Positions 7,443 to 14,542 of a DNA stretch of 64,000 bases are shown here, piece by piece (within the stretch, counting starts at the first letter, position 1; the number at the start of each line of letters is the position of its first letter). Below the pieces are notes generated by a model. It did no database searches, was not told the DNA's origin, and worked only from the letters and a program-made list of their open reading frames with translations. The position numbers were made by a program, and so were the translations under genes. The stretch comes from a virus. The stretch lies in the IMG/VR virus record IMGVR_UViG_3300028045_001344, positions 1 to 64,000 of that record. The stretch is one strand, 5' to 3'.

Positions 7443-8052
7443 CTTTTACCAACTCCTTGTTTACAATCGTGTATCCTTGGACTTCGCCTATGTTGATAAA
7501 ATCAAACTGATCCAGGATAACCATTTTCTGTGGGCAATTCGTTTTGTTATTAAGATAGAAGCAAGAAATCTGTCCTACAATTTCGCTAAACAATGCCGGG
7601 ACAGCCACCGGAGGAACCATTTTGACATGAGCATTGTATGCTTTTATTTCCCCACCATAGGAAAAAGGAACTTTCCTTTGGACGTGTCCGCCAAAGTCGT
7701 GAACAGTTCTAAATTTAGCATTTGTTTCGGCGTCAAAAATTGGATGTTCTGCGTCAGCCGTAGACACAAGAAGAACGCCATCTTCCTGCACTTGCTTGAT
7801 CATTTGTTTAGAAGATTTATAAGGATGATAATCAACAAACTCTACATCAACTACACCAACCACCCTTTCAAAGAACTTATTAACCCACTCACCTAATGCC
7901 TCATAACTTGCCTTGGCTCCTGGTTGTTCCATCGGGGCATCTATATATGCCTGACCAACTAATTGACGATAGAGATCCCATCCGTTCTCACCAGGCTTAA
8001 GCATTAATTTCTCATTAATATACCCGCGCCAATTTTCAAATAATAGTTTCAT
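7426..8052 (-). CDS. Tagged protein with V-H-D-F-G-G-H putative metal-binding motif
   Basis: A 208-residue protein: tag MKLLFENWRGYINE, then an alpha/beta domain. Its core reads F-R-T-V-H-D-F-G-G-H (about residues 112-125), then a G-G-E-I-K-A-Y-N-A-H stretch, then F-S-E-I-V-G-Q. The combination of V-H-D-x-x-G-H, x-A-x-x-A-H and E-x-x-G-Q recurs in a family of uncharacterised domains in phage and polyvalent proteins. The His and Glu pattern suggests a metal centre. No exact enzymatic role is known to me. ATGA overlap with the previous gene, so same transcript and coupled translation. The tag suggests head delivery. Confidence 0.6.
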   Translation of the reverse strand: MKLLFENWRGYINEKLMLKPGENGWDLYRQLVGQAYIDAPMEQPGAKASYEALGEWVNKFFERVVGVVDVEFVDYHPYKSSKQMIKQVQEDGVLLVSTADAEHPIFDAETNAKFRTVHDFGGHVQRKVPFSYGGEIKAYNAHVKMVPPVAVPALFSEIVGQISCFYLNNKTNCPQKMVILDQFDFINIGEVQGYTIVNKELVKDETID

Positions 8053-8816
8053 AGTTCTCCCACTTGTTCTGGTGAAAGAATTTTTACGTGCGGCATATTC
8101 ATCTTCTTATGAAAAGTCTTTGTTAAGTAATTGTGAGAGATCTTAGGAGCGATGACGGCAGTTATTTTCCAATTATCTACAAACGCTTCATTCCAATTGC
8201 TGTCCTTGACAATACGAGGCTTCCAATCTTCTTCATCAAAGACAAAGATCTGGTCCACATAATCTACACAGCGATAAGAAATTCCTACACCCTTGTTTGC
8301 TCCTGATGACTTTGTTCTTTCAGGATTAGCCAAAGTATAATCCACCCCTGCACCACTCATAACATCGTTCATGTCATTAGCCAACAAACTGATATGACCA
8401 TCTACCACAAACCCATAATCGCCCCAGGTAGAAGGTGTTACCTCTCCGGGTAAGTATGCGGCACAACTTAACTCGTCTTTGCTAGAACCTTTTAAGAGTC
8501 TAGCACTTCCCATTCTATCTGTCCAGTGAATTGTTATGAGACTGTTTAAGAAAGCACGATCAGCGTATTTGTTATATGTTTTTTTAATTCCGCGTCCGGT
8601 TTTGATAACTTCAGGATAATCACTGTCCATCACAGGGTTCCGCATCCGATCAAATCCGCCCATTTTGCACAAGGCTTTCGCAAATTCTTCACGAGTGTTG
8701 TCATCTTCCTTCAGGAATTTACGCCAGTTTTCAATTAAGATCTTCATATCTTTTGATCCTCCGACTACTTGTTCCAAGTCTTCATCGGTAAGTTCTCCGT
8801 CATCATTTTCCATCAC
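8049..8816 (-). CDS. Tagged protein, ART-like possibility, with GG-leader-like N-terminal extension
   Basis: The shared tag MKILIENWRKFLKE begins at the ATG at 8747, with GGAGGA ten bases upstream. The frame stays open upstream to a GTG/ATG pair at 8816/8813. That extension reads E-L-T-D-E-D-L-E-Q-V-V-G-G-S-K-D, which looks like a double-glycine (bacteriocin/Nif11-type) leader, although the two glycines are encoded by the GGAGGA itself. Either start is possible. The body contains T-I-H-W-T-D-R, then S-C-A-A-Y-L-P-G, W-G-D-Y-G-F-V-V-D-G-H-I-S-L and V-D-N-W-K-I-T-A-V. This recalls ART-fold phage proteins but is not conclusive. First tagged gene of the operon, likely head-packaged. Confidence 0.6.
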   Translation of the reverse strand: MMENDDGELTDEDLEQVVGGSKDMKILIENWRKFLKEDDNTREEFAKALCKMGGFDRMRNPVMDSDYPEVIKTGRGIKKTYNKYADRAFLNSLITIHWTDRMGSARLLKGSSKDELSCAAYLPGEVTPSTWGDYGFVVDGHISLLANDMNDVMSGAGVDYTLANPERTKSSGANKGVGISYRCVDYVDQIFVFDEEDWKPRIVKDSNWNEAFVDNWKITAVIAPKISHNYLTKTFHKKMNMPHVKILSPEQVGEL

Positions 8817-9027
8817 TCTTGAGGTATTGGGTTAGTTCTTTTTTTTGAGAGGTAGTCAAGGTTTTGCTCAAGACTTCCTTGACGCTAGTGAACGGAGCTT
8901 CTATAAAAGTTTTTCTATCCGCATCACAATAGGGGCAATTCATAAAAATACCTTTTCTTATTCCACCAAGACACAACGAACACTGCGCTTTTATATAAAG
9001 CACATGTTCGTCGCTGTCGTCGCTCAC
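8803..9027 (-). CDS. Small zinc-ribbon protein
   Basis: A 74-residue protein starting at GTG 9027. It has a C-S-L-C near residues 16-19 and C-P-Y-C near 31-34, a two-knuckle zinc ribbon, followed by a helical C-terminus. It heads the tagged operon but has no tag. The octamer ACTATTTA ends only five bases before the GTG, so if that is the promoter the message would be leaderless or the true start lies further in. No family assignment; a small regulatory or adaptor protein is possible. Confidence 0.55.
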   Translation of the reverse strand: MSDDSDEHVLYIKAQCSLCLGGIRKGIFMNCPYCDADRKTFIEAPFTSVKEVLSKTLTTSQKKELTQYLKSDGK

Positions 9028-9032
9028 TTATA

Positions 9033-9040
9033 TAAATAGT
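9033..9040 (-). promoter_or_regulatory. ACTATTTA octamer heading the tagged operon
   Basis: Copy of the shared octamer between the terminator after hsp20 and the first gene of the tagged operon. This makes 9027-1965 a separate transcription unit. Extended context on the coding strand is GATACTATTTATATAAG. Confidence 0.5.
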
Positions 9041-9063
9041 ATCAAAACAAACCTTAATGGTAT

Positions 9064-9094
9064 AAAAAAAGGGCATCTTGCAAGCAAGACACCC
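9064..9094 (-). terminator. Intrinsic terminator after hsp20
   Basis: On the transcribed strand an 11-base-pair stem (GGGTGTCTTGC with GCAAGATGCCC, two G-U pairs) closes a two-base loop and is followed by seven T residues. It lies 29 bases after the hsp20 stop codon. Confidence 0.85.
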
Positions 9095-9122
9095 TGATTC
9101 TACTCTACCTAGTAAATATAGA

Positions 9123-9530
9123 TTACTTAATCTTAATTTGTCGTGGCTTGGTGGCTTCACTCTTTGGGAGCGTCACCACAAGAACCCCGCTTTTATAAGA
9201 CGCGCAAATGTTTTCAACATCACAACCGTTCGGAAGTTCATAACTTTTTGAATATTTAGTTGCGTAAGCGTAGTGATCTTTTTTGTCACCCACATCGTAA
9301 CTCACAGTTAATACCGAATTTTCCAGTGCGATGTTAAAATCTTTCTTTTCCAATCCTGGTGCTGCTAAAGAGATTTCATAATCTTCTTCATTCTCGCGCA
9401 CGGTGGGGGCATGTCGATCCCGTGATTGTTTTACCAACGGAGATTTATAAATCTCACCCCATCCATTAAACATTTCATCCAAAATGTTTAGCCCATAGTT
9501 CTTGTTATCCCTAAATGTCAATGCAGTCAT
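9123..9530 (-). CDS. Small heat shock protein Hsp20 (alpha-crystallin family)
   Basis: I start at the ATG at 9530, where AAGGAGG lies eight bases upstream; an ATG at 9551 precedes that site and is unlikely. The 135-residue protein has a variable N-terminus, then the alpha-crystallin domain: Y-E-I-S-L-A-A-P-G-L-E-K-K-D-F-N-I, a tyrosine-rich middle, and the family signature x-Y-K-S-G-V-L-V-V-T-L-P-K. It ends with the short I-K-I-K tail that packs into the oligomer. Hsp20 proteins are ATP-independent holdases; small HSPs are known in T4-like cyanophages. It has its own sigma-70-like promoter and a terminator, so it is a single-gene unit, probably acting with the phage GroEL. Confidence 0.92.
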   Translation of the reverse strand: MTALTFRDNKNYGLNILDEMFNGWGEIYKSPLVKQSRDRHAPTVRENEEDYEISLAAPGLEKKDFNIALENSVLTVSYDVGDKKDHYAYATKYSKSYELPNGCDVENICASYKSGVLVVTLPKSEATKPRQIKIK

Positions 9531-9549
9531 TCTTGCATCCTCCTTGTGC

Positions 9550-9579
9550 ATAATAAAAGCACGGTTTGGTTAGCGTCAA
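9550..9579 (-). promoter_or_regulatory. Sigma-70-like promoter of hsp20
   Basis: TTGACG at 9574-9579, an 18-base spacer, and TATTAT at 9550-9555 on the coding strand. Initiation would fall just upstream of the AAGGAGG of hsp20. Confidence 0.65.
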
Positions 9580-9588
9580 GTTAAAAAA

Positions 9589-9858
9589 TCACCCTAAAAG
9601 TAATTTTTTGGCGAATTTGATTTTTTCATTAATAATCTGTGGAGTACCCACCGCGATGAGCGAGCCCCCGTGAGACAAAGAAATTTCTACAAATTGATGA
9701 TCGGGGCTCAAGCCTTCGGGCAATTTGTTTTGGTGGAGCAGCATAATATATTGATCGCTTGGATTTACCGAAACAATGTGATTGGGGTTCAGGGATGTTT
9801 CACGCAAATAAAATTCATCGTTTTGGTTTGCGCGAACAACTTGAGTTAGTTTAATCAT
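9589..9858 (-). CDS. FlbD-like small protein
   Basis: An 89-residue protein beginning M-I-K-L-T-Q and containing F-Y-L-R-E-T-S-L-N-P-N-H-I-V-S-V, then a strand Y-I-M-L-L and S-L-I-A-V-G-T-P-Q-I-I-N-E-K-I. The arrangement (I-K-L-T, F-x-L-N-x-x-x-I, strand, V-x-x-x-x-x-I-x-x-K-I) matches the small FlbD family, which is also widespread in phages. Its start overlaps the end of the preceding gene. Role in the phage is unknown. Confidence 0.55.
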   Translation of the reverse strand: MIKLTQVVRANQNDEFYLRETSLNPNHIVSVNPSDQYIMLLHQNKLPEGLSPDHQFVEISLSHGGSLIAVGTPQIINEKIKFAKKLLLG

Positions 9859-10228
9859 TTGTGTTTTCTTCTCCCTCTACTGCTAAAATGTCCTGGGCTG
9901 ATACTTCTTGCGTCCCTTGTGGAATGGCTGAAGTGTGAAAATCTTCTTCTGGTTTTATTCCCAATTTAATGTTGGTGTCGGCTTTCACATAGCCGCCTAA
10001 AATTGATCCGAAATCTAATAGCTTTTGATCTATCTTCGATAATTTAAGTCGGGCTTCATCCATCGCCGCTAGTGTTTCAGTAATGTTCCCTTGATTGCTA
10101 TATGAAATCGCATCACTCAAATTTATTTCTAAGTGGGGAAGATCGTTTTCTTTGATGTTCCCCAACAATTCATATACCGTTGTTGGGATGTCTTCGAAGT
10201 CGCACTGATATGCTATTGTTACTTTCAT
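9851..10228 (-). CDS. Conserved phage protein of unknown function, 125 aa
   Basis: Begins M-K-V-T-I-A-Y-Q-C-D-F-E-D-I-P and continues as two predicted helices. One is rich in conserved-looking polar residues (D-A-I-S-Y-S-N-Q-G-N, then M-D-E-A-R-L-K-L-S-K-I-D-Q-K-L). A G-Y-V motif follows, then an acidic low-complexity tail. No cysteines beyond one, no membrane segment. Sits between a FlbD-like gene and another unknown, stop-to-start distance zero, so clearly one operon. I recall similar small helical proteins in marine myoviruses but cannot name a function. Confidence 0.65.
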   Translation of the reverse strand: MKVTIAYQCDFEDIPTTVYELLGNIKENDLPHLEINLSDAISYSNQGNITETLAAMDEARLKLSKIDQKLLDFGSILGGYVKADTNIKLGIKPEEDFHTSAIPQGTQEVSAQDILAVEGEENTND

Positions 10229-10951
10229 TTATGATGAGATTCCTTTTTTGTTTGGTTTCATTAAGTGTCTTTCTTCTACGCTAATAGGGCTACTGTGACC
10301 CATTGGCAAGATTGTGTATCCCTTCCCACCTTTGACAGCCGACAAAGTATCGGCGGAGGTACTTATCACAAAGCATAAACGACTCGCGAATCTCCGGCTG
10401 CGGTCAGACATTGGCGAGTTGCGACCGAAGGTAGAGCGCAATTGTACCATGCACCCTTTTTCAAACTTTGGTACATCGCGAGCGTTGCTCATTACATTTT
10501 GGGCGTATTTGTTGGTGGACATTTTCATATATTTATGACGCGGTGGAATATATTCTTCGTCATTAATAATGTGGGAAGCCATGTCCGTCCAATAGCCCGC
10601 GTTAAGATAATAGCGAGCAAGCAACTTTGCATCTTCGCGATGCTTTGCGTTGTATTCTTCGGTCCATCCCTTGAGTTTTTCTTTTTCGCCGGGAGAATAT
10701 CGGCTCTCAACCTTTTCAAACGACGAAAGTTGGCCCGCAGTCAAGAAATCGTTTTTATCGTGCCACTCTTTAAGAGAGGTTACAAAACTTTTGGTTGAAG
10801 TGTTCAGGTTCTCTTTTAGGATCTTATCTAGGCGAGCACCCAAATTAGGATCGGTCTTTTTTTCCTTGCGAGCATGATGATCGTGAACCGAATTAGTTCG
10901 CGGGTTTGCATAAAATCGTTGTCTAGCGTAAATTTGATTTGTTCCAGTCAT
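10229..10951 (-). CDS. Conserved phage protein of unknown function, 240 aa
   Basis: I choose the ATG at 10951 because a perfect AGGAGG lies five bases upstream. The in-frame ATG at 10987 lies four bases from the -10 hexamer of the promoter below and would not be in the message. The N-terminus is basic (Y-A-R-Q-R-F-Y-A-N-P-R-T-N-S-V-H-D-H-H-A-R-K-E-K-K). The middle has K-E-W-H-D-K-N-D-F-L-T-A-G-Q and Y-Y-L-N-A-G-Y-W-T-D-M-A. The C-terminus has a C-F-V-I-S-T and basic turns. Helical and charged, possibly nucleic-acid binding. No family named. Confidence 0.7.
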   Translation of the reverse strand: MTGTNQIYARQRFYANPRTNSVHDHHARKEKKTDPNLGARLDKILKENLNTSTKSFVTSLKEWHDKNDFLTAGQLSSFEKVESRYSPGEKEKLKGWTEEYNAKHREDAKLLARYYLNAGYWTDMASHIINDEEYIPPRHKYMKMSTNKYAQNVMSNARDVPKFEKGCMVQLRSTFGRNSPMSDRSRRFASRLCFVISTSADTLSAVKGGKGYTILPMGHSSPISVEERHLMKPNKKGISS

Positions 10952-10977
10952 AAAGCCTCCTACCAACTTATGTTTTA

Positions 10978-11006
10978 ATACTACCATAGTTAAATATATG
11001 AGTCAA
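10978..11006 (-). promoter_or_regulatory. Sigma-70-like promoter upstream of the 240-aa gene
   Basis: TTGACT at 11001-11006, a 17-base spacer and TAGTAT at 10978-10983 on the coding strand. A start point near 10971 fits the AGGAGG-ATG at 10951 and argues against the ATG at 10987. Confidence 0.6.
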
Positions 11007-11046
11007 GAACTTTATTTAATAAGGGTTTTCGTGGTAGGATAAACCA

Positions 11047-11340
11047 CTATTGAAGGAGACTGATTATATAAGCACCCACGGAACCAACCAGCACAGAAAG
11101 AATGAGCCATGTAATTTTATCGCCTCTTTTCTTTTCTTCCTCAACTACACGCAAGCGAGCATAAAGACCTTTGTCGGGATTATAAACGGCTTCTTTGATT
11201 TTGGACACGTCTGCACTCATAGTTGTTTGGCTATTATTAATAATTTCAATAGCAGATAAAAGCTTTTCTTCAAGTGAGGTTATGCGAGCGCATAATTCAT
11301 AAACTTTGACTTCACTTTGAGATGGGTTTTTATCAGGCAT
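11047..11340 (-). CDS. XhlA-like coiled-coil protein with C-terminal membrane anchor
   Basis: A 97-residue protein. Residues about 10-70 are heptad-like helix (E-L-C-A-R-I-T-S-L-E-E-K-L-L-S-A-I-E-I-I), followed by Y-N-P-D-K-G-L-Y-A-R-L-R-V-V-E and a short basic stretch. A single C-terminal membrane segment reads I-T-W-L-I-L-S-V-L-V-G-S-V-G-A-Y-I-I. This plan (amphipathic coil, basic hinge, terminal anchor) fits the XhlA/holin-associated family of lysis helpers. The octamer ACTATTTA ends four bases before the ATG, so it is probably expressed late. Holin or membrane-scaffold roles are both possible. Confidence 0.6.
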   Translation of the reverse strand: MPDKNPSQSEVKVYELCARITSLEEKLLSAIEIINNSQTTMSADVSKIKEAVYNPDKGLYARLRVVEEEKKRGDKITWLILSVLVGSVGAYIISLLQ

Positions 11341-11344
11341 ACAC

Positions 11345-11352
11345 TAAATAGT
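11345..11352 (-). promoter_or_regulatory. ACTATTTA octamer downstream of groEL
   Basis: Copy of the shared octamer in the 18-base gap between groEL and the XhlA-like gene, reading ACTATTTAGTGTATG into the start codon. If it is a promoter -10, the message is leaderless. Confidence 0.45.
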
Positions 11353-11358
11353 GGTTAG

Positions 11359-12933
11359 TTACGGCTTTTGCTCCACAATTCCCACATCAGTGGTCAATAA
11401 TGTTGATGCCGCCGAAGCTGCGTTTTGGAGAGCGCATCGAGTAACCTTGAATGGATCAATAATACCATAAGTAAACATATTTACTATTTCCCCTGTAGAA
11501 ATGTCCAAGCCAGATTCAGGGTTCGTATGAGTTTCTACCTTCTCTAAATAAATGTCGGGAGACAACCCGGCATTGGAAACCATTTTTCTGAATGGCTCCT
11601 TGATTGCTTGCTTTACAATGTCCACTCCAATTTGTTGTTCGTGTGTTTCGGTTTCCACCTCGATCTTCTTTGCTACTCGCAACAAAGGTGCAGAGCCACC
11701 AGCCATGATGCCTTCTTGCTGCGCTGAATGGACTGCTTCCAAGGCATCTTCAACTCTGTGTTTCTTTTCCATCATTTCTATTTCAGTGATACCACCTACT
11801 TTAATAACAGCAATAGCTGACGCAAGGCGCGTTATTCTTTCTTGTATCTTTTCGCATATATTAAGACTAGACTCCTTTTCAATCTCCTCTTTTAGCAACT
11901 CAATTCTCTTCTCCACTTCTTCATCGTCTTGGTTGCCACCAACAATAATGGTTGCTCTCTTGTCCGACTCAATACTTTGGGCTGTGCCAAAGTGTGGTAG
12001 TGTGATATCTTTGAGATGAAGTCCGCTTTCTCGTGATATAAAAGTTGCTCCCGTTGAAATGGCTAAGTCCGCTAATATATTTCTCCTTTCCTCTCCGTAA
12101 CGCGGTGCTTTGATCCCTGCTACTCGCATAGATCCTTTCATAGAATTCATAATCATGGCAGCAAGAGCTTGGCCTGAGATATCTTCTGCAATAATAATAA
12201 ATGCTCGACCATCTCGTGCCGCGATTTCTAATGACGGTAGGATATCATCAATGGTGGTGATATTTTTATCTGTTACCAAAATTAAACAATCTTCATGTTT
12301 CATTACCCCGCGACGTTCATCAGTGATGAATGCATTGGCAAGTAACCCCGAATCAAATTGAAAACCCTCGGTCAACTCTAAAGAAGTTTCATTGGACTTG
12401 GCTTCTTTGATTGTTATTGCTCCGCCCTTACCAACCTGATCAACAGCACTAGCAATCAGTTTTCCAATCCCCTTATCACCATTCGCAGAAATCGTGGCTA
12501 CTTGTTCAATTTCTTCTTTAGTGGAAACAGGACGAGAGTGCTCTTTTAGTTCAGTCACAATCGCATCCACAGCCAAATCAATTCCGCGTTTCAATTCTAT
12601 AGGAGAGGCACCTGTGACCAAATGTGTCTGCGCTTTCTGAAGAATTGCCCTAGCCAAAACTGTTGCGGTAGTGGTTCCGTCACCCGCCATGGAGTTAGTT
12701 ACTTCGCTGGCTTGCTTAATAACTTGAGCCCCAAGATTTTCAAAGGGATCTTCGAACTCAACAAACCTCGCAACCGTCACACCATCTTTTGTTATAAGAG
12801 GTCGTTGATTGTGGTTCTTTAGTATTACATTCCTGCCACGAGGACCGAGTGTTGCGCCAACTGCGTCGGCTAACTTGTCCACACCGTTCATTATGGCTTC
12901 GTTTAGTTTTCTTCCCGATCTATAATGCTTCAT
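11359..12933 (-). CDS. groEL: Phage-encoded GroEL chaperonin
   Basis: A 524-residue group I chaperonin without gaps. The N-terminus has A-T-L-G-P-R-G-R-N-V (ATP-loop region), then K-D-G-V-T-V-A and the nucleotide-binding G-D-G-T-T-T-A-T-V-L-A near residue 84. The apical domain starts near 190, and the late E-G-I-M-A-G-G-S-A-P-L-L corresponds to E-G-x-V-x-G-G-G. It is about 24 residues shorter than E. coli GroEL and lacks the terminal Gly-Gly-Met repeats. Chaperonins folding capsid proteins are known in phages (EL, for example). The gene overlaps the end of the DUF262-HNH gene by 14 bases, so it is co-transcribed with the modification island. A GroES-like partner is predicted at 32292-32657. 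Confidence 0.97.
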   Translation of the reverse strand: MKHYRSGRKLNEAIMNGVDKLADAVGATLGPRGRNVILKNHNQRPLITKDGVTVARFVEFEDPFENLGAQVIKQASEVTNSMAGDGTTTATVLARAILQKAQTHLVTGASPIELKRGIDLAVDAIVTELKEHSRPVSTKEEIEQVATISANGDKGIGKLIASAVDQVGKGGAITIKEAKSNETSLELTEGFQFDSGLLANAFITDERRGVMKHEDCLILVTDKNITTIDDILPSLEIAARDGRAFIIIAEDISGQALAAMIMNSMKGSMRVAGIKAPRYGEERRNILADLAISTGATFISRESGLHLKDITLPHFGTAQSIESDKRATIIVGGNQDDEEVEKRIELLKEEIEKESSLNICEKIQERITRLASAIAVIKVGGITEIEMMEKKHRVEDALEAVHSAQQEGIMAGGSAPLLRVAKKIEVETETHEQQIGVDIVKQAIKEPFRKMVSNAGLSPDIYLEKVETHTNPESGLDISTGEIVNMFTYGIIDPFKVTRCALQNAASAASTLLTTDVGIVEQKP

Positions 12934-14449
12934 TTACTTTGGCTCCCTTTGCGCGGTTCGCCTTCCTTGGAATGAGGCGTCCATTGTCGGGAGTTGTTGT
13001 TCCACCTTGAGCCACCGGAACTATATGATCCGCTTCGATATGTTTTGTTTGAGAAAAAACATCGCTAGCTGCAATATCGGGATCAACGTGACCCTCGACG
13101 AACATGGCTCGTTTTTGGCTCTTTGAATAGGCATCTTTGGATTTTCTGATTTTAGAAATTGCGCCTTTCTCGATGAAATCCGTTTCCACCGTTGCAAACC
13201 ACTCTTTGATTTTGTTCTCTCTCATTTCCCAAGTCATCACTATTTTTTTGTTTCCAGTTGGCACACCCTCGGAATCTATTTCCTTCGCGGTTCGCTGGGA
13301 GAAGTAGAAATAATAAGAAGCATTTACAAAGGATTCTGTTTCCTTCTCAAAGTCGGTCCACCCCCTGGTGGCTTCATCTTCCTCAGTCCTCCACAAAAAG
13401 CCTAAATATGCATCAAGAACCGCTTTATAGTCTTTAATCTTATAAACATTCTCAATGCAATTACTTACAAGGAGCCACATATTGCTCCACTGTCCTTTGA
13501 GAAGACTTTTTGTGCTTTGGTCTTTGAGCATATTTGCCATTGTAGATAAAATATCTTTGGTTCTTTTCTCCAACTTTTCATTAATATTTTTAGTCTGATA
13601 ATAAAAAGAATCTAATGAGGCATCGTTGCATGGCATTACACCCGCACTCGCGCCCGATTTGGCATATTCATACATCAAGTGTTGTGCAAAGATCTTATCA
13701 GTTTCGCGTTTTTGAGCCTCACTGTTACTCATTACACATGTAAATGCCGCACGGGTTCCTAATTTTTCATCTAAATCCGCGCATTTTCTTACAAACGAAG
13801 CAATATTGCCGCCATTATACGCATTTCGACAATCTTGTTTACTCCAAACCAATGAAGAATTAACTGAAATTATATTTTTATGCAAAAGGTCAACGGTGGC
13901 TCCGATGATTATTTTTATAGAAATTTTTTTAGACATAAAATATTGTTGTAAGTCTTCAGGAAGCGCAGTAAACTTTTTATCCTTTTTTTGACCAGGAACC
14001 TTAACAGTAAATCTGCCCTCAACATAGGCATTAAGATAAGATAAAGTATTATGAGCATCTTCGATCAAATATTTCGCAGTGAGCGAATCTTCTCCCATTT
14101 CAGAATTGGGCAAAATCTTGTGTGAAAGCTTGATAAAATATTCGGCATCTGATGCTTTATTATTTCGATTGCAATAAGCTATTACTGCTGGCAAATCAAC
14201 CGCGATAATTTGATTTAGGTTCAGATTTAGAAAAACGTTCTGAATGTATTCTTTGCCTTTTTTAAGATTCCAACCCGCCCCACGGCTAACTGCGTTGCCA
14301 GTCTCGGAATGATAAGTGACACCACCCCACCTTTGTCTGTCAAAGTCCACATAGCTTCGAGCAAAGATGGCAAGAGCTTGTTGGATTGTAATTTCTTGGG
14401 AATCGTATTTGAGAGAGAGCCCCTCAAGTGTTTGAATAATGTTCGTCAT
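12920..14449 (-). CDS. DUF262-like / HNH nuclease (GmrSD-related candidate)
   Basis: A 509-residue protein. The N-terminal part has D-F-D-R-Q-R-W-G-G-V-T and W-N-L-K-K-G-K-E-Y-I-Q-N-V-F-L-N, which resembles the Q-R-x-x-W and y-I-x-S-L-l-x-G elements of DUF262 (ParB-like NTPase half of GmrSD). The C-terminus is a clear HNH: E-A-D-H-I-V-P-V-A-Q-G-G-T-T-T-P-D-N-G-R-L-I, then N-R-A-K-G. DUF262-HNH proteins include type IV restriction enzymes that cut hypermodified DNA; some phage HNH proteins are homing endonucleases instead. It has a strong GGAGG site and lies after a methyltransferase, nuclease-like and Mom-like gene. The HNH call is firm, the DUF262 call moderate. Confidence 0.65.
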   Translation of the reverse strand: MTNIIQTLEGLSLKYDSQEITIQQALAIFARSYVDFDRQRWGGVTYHSETGNAVSRGAGWNLKKGKEYIQNVFLNLNLNQIIAVDLPAVIAYCNRNNKASDAEYFIKLSHKILPNSEMGEDSLTAKYLIEDAHNTLSYLNAYVEGRFTVKVPGQKKDKKFTALPEDLQQYFMSKKISIKIIIGATVDLLHKNIISVNSSLVWSKQDCRNAYNGGNIASFVRKCADLDEKLGTRAAFTCVMSNSEAQKRETDKIFAQHLMYEYAKSGASAGVMPCNDASLDSFYYQTKNINEKLEKRTKDILSTMANMLKDQSTKSLLKGQWSNMWLLVSNCIENVYKIKDYKAVLDAYLGFLWRTEEDEATRGWTDFEKETESFVNASYYFYFSQRTAKEIDSEGVPTGNKKIVMTWEMRENKIKEWFATVETDFIEKGAISKIRKSKDAYSKSQKRAMFVEGHVDPDIAASDVFSQTKHIEADHIVPVAQGGTTTPDNGRLIPRKANRAKGAKVNEAL

Positions 14450-14542
14450 TATGACCTCCGTCGCGATAACCTACGCGATTTTGTATTTTAATTTTCAAAG
14501 TGCCTCTTTAAACTAAAAGACAAACTCTGAATTGTTCTACGA

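Noticed and set aside
10951-10987. Upstream ATG at 10987 for the 240-aa gene
   Set aside because: It lies four bases from a -10 hexamer and would not be in the transcript; the ATG at 10951 has a perfect AGGAGG.
14455-14480. Small TCGCG/CGCGA stem before the DUF262-HNH gene
   Set aside because: Five-base stem is too weak to call an operator or riboswitch; left as a possible chance palindrome near the GGAGG site.
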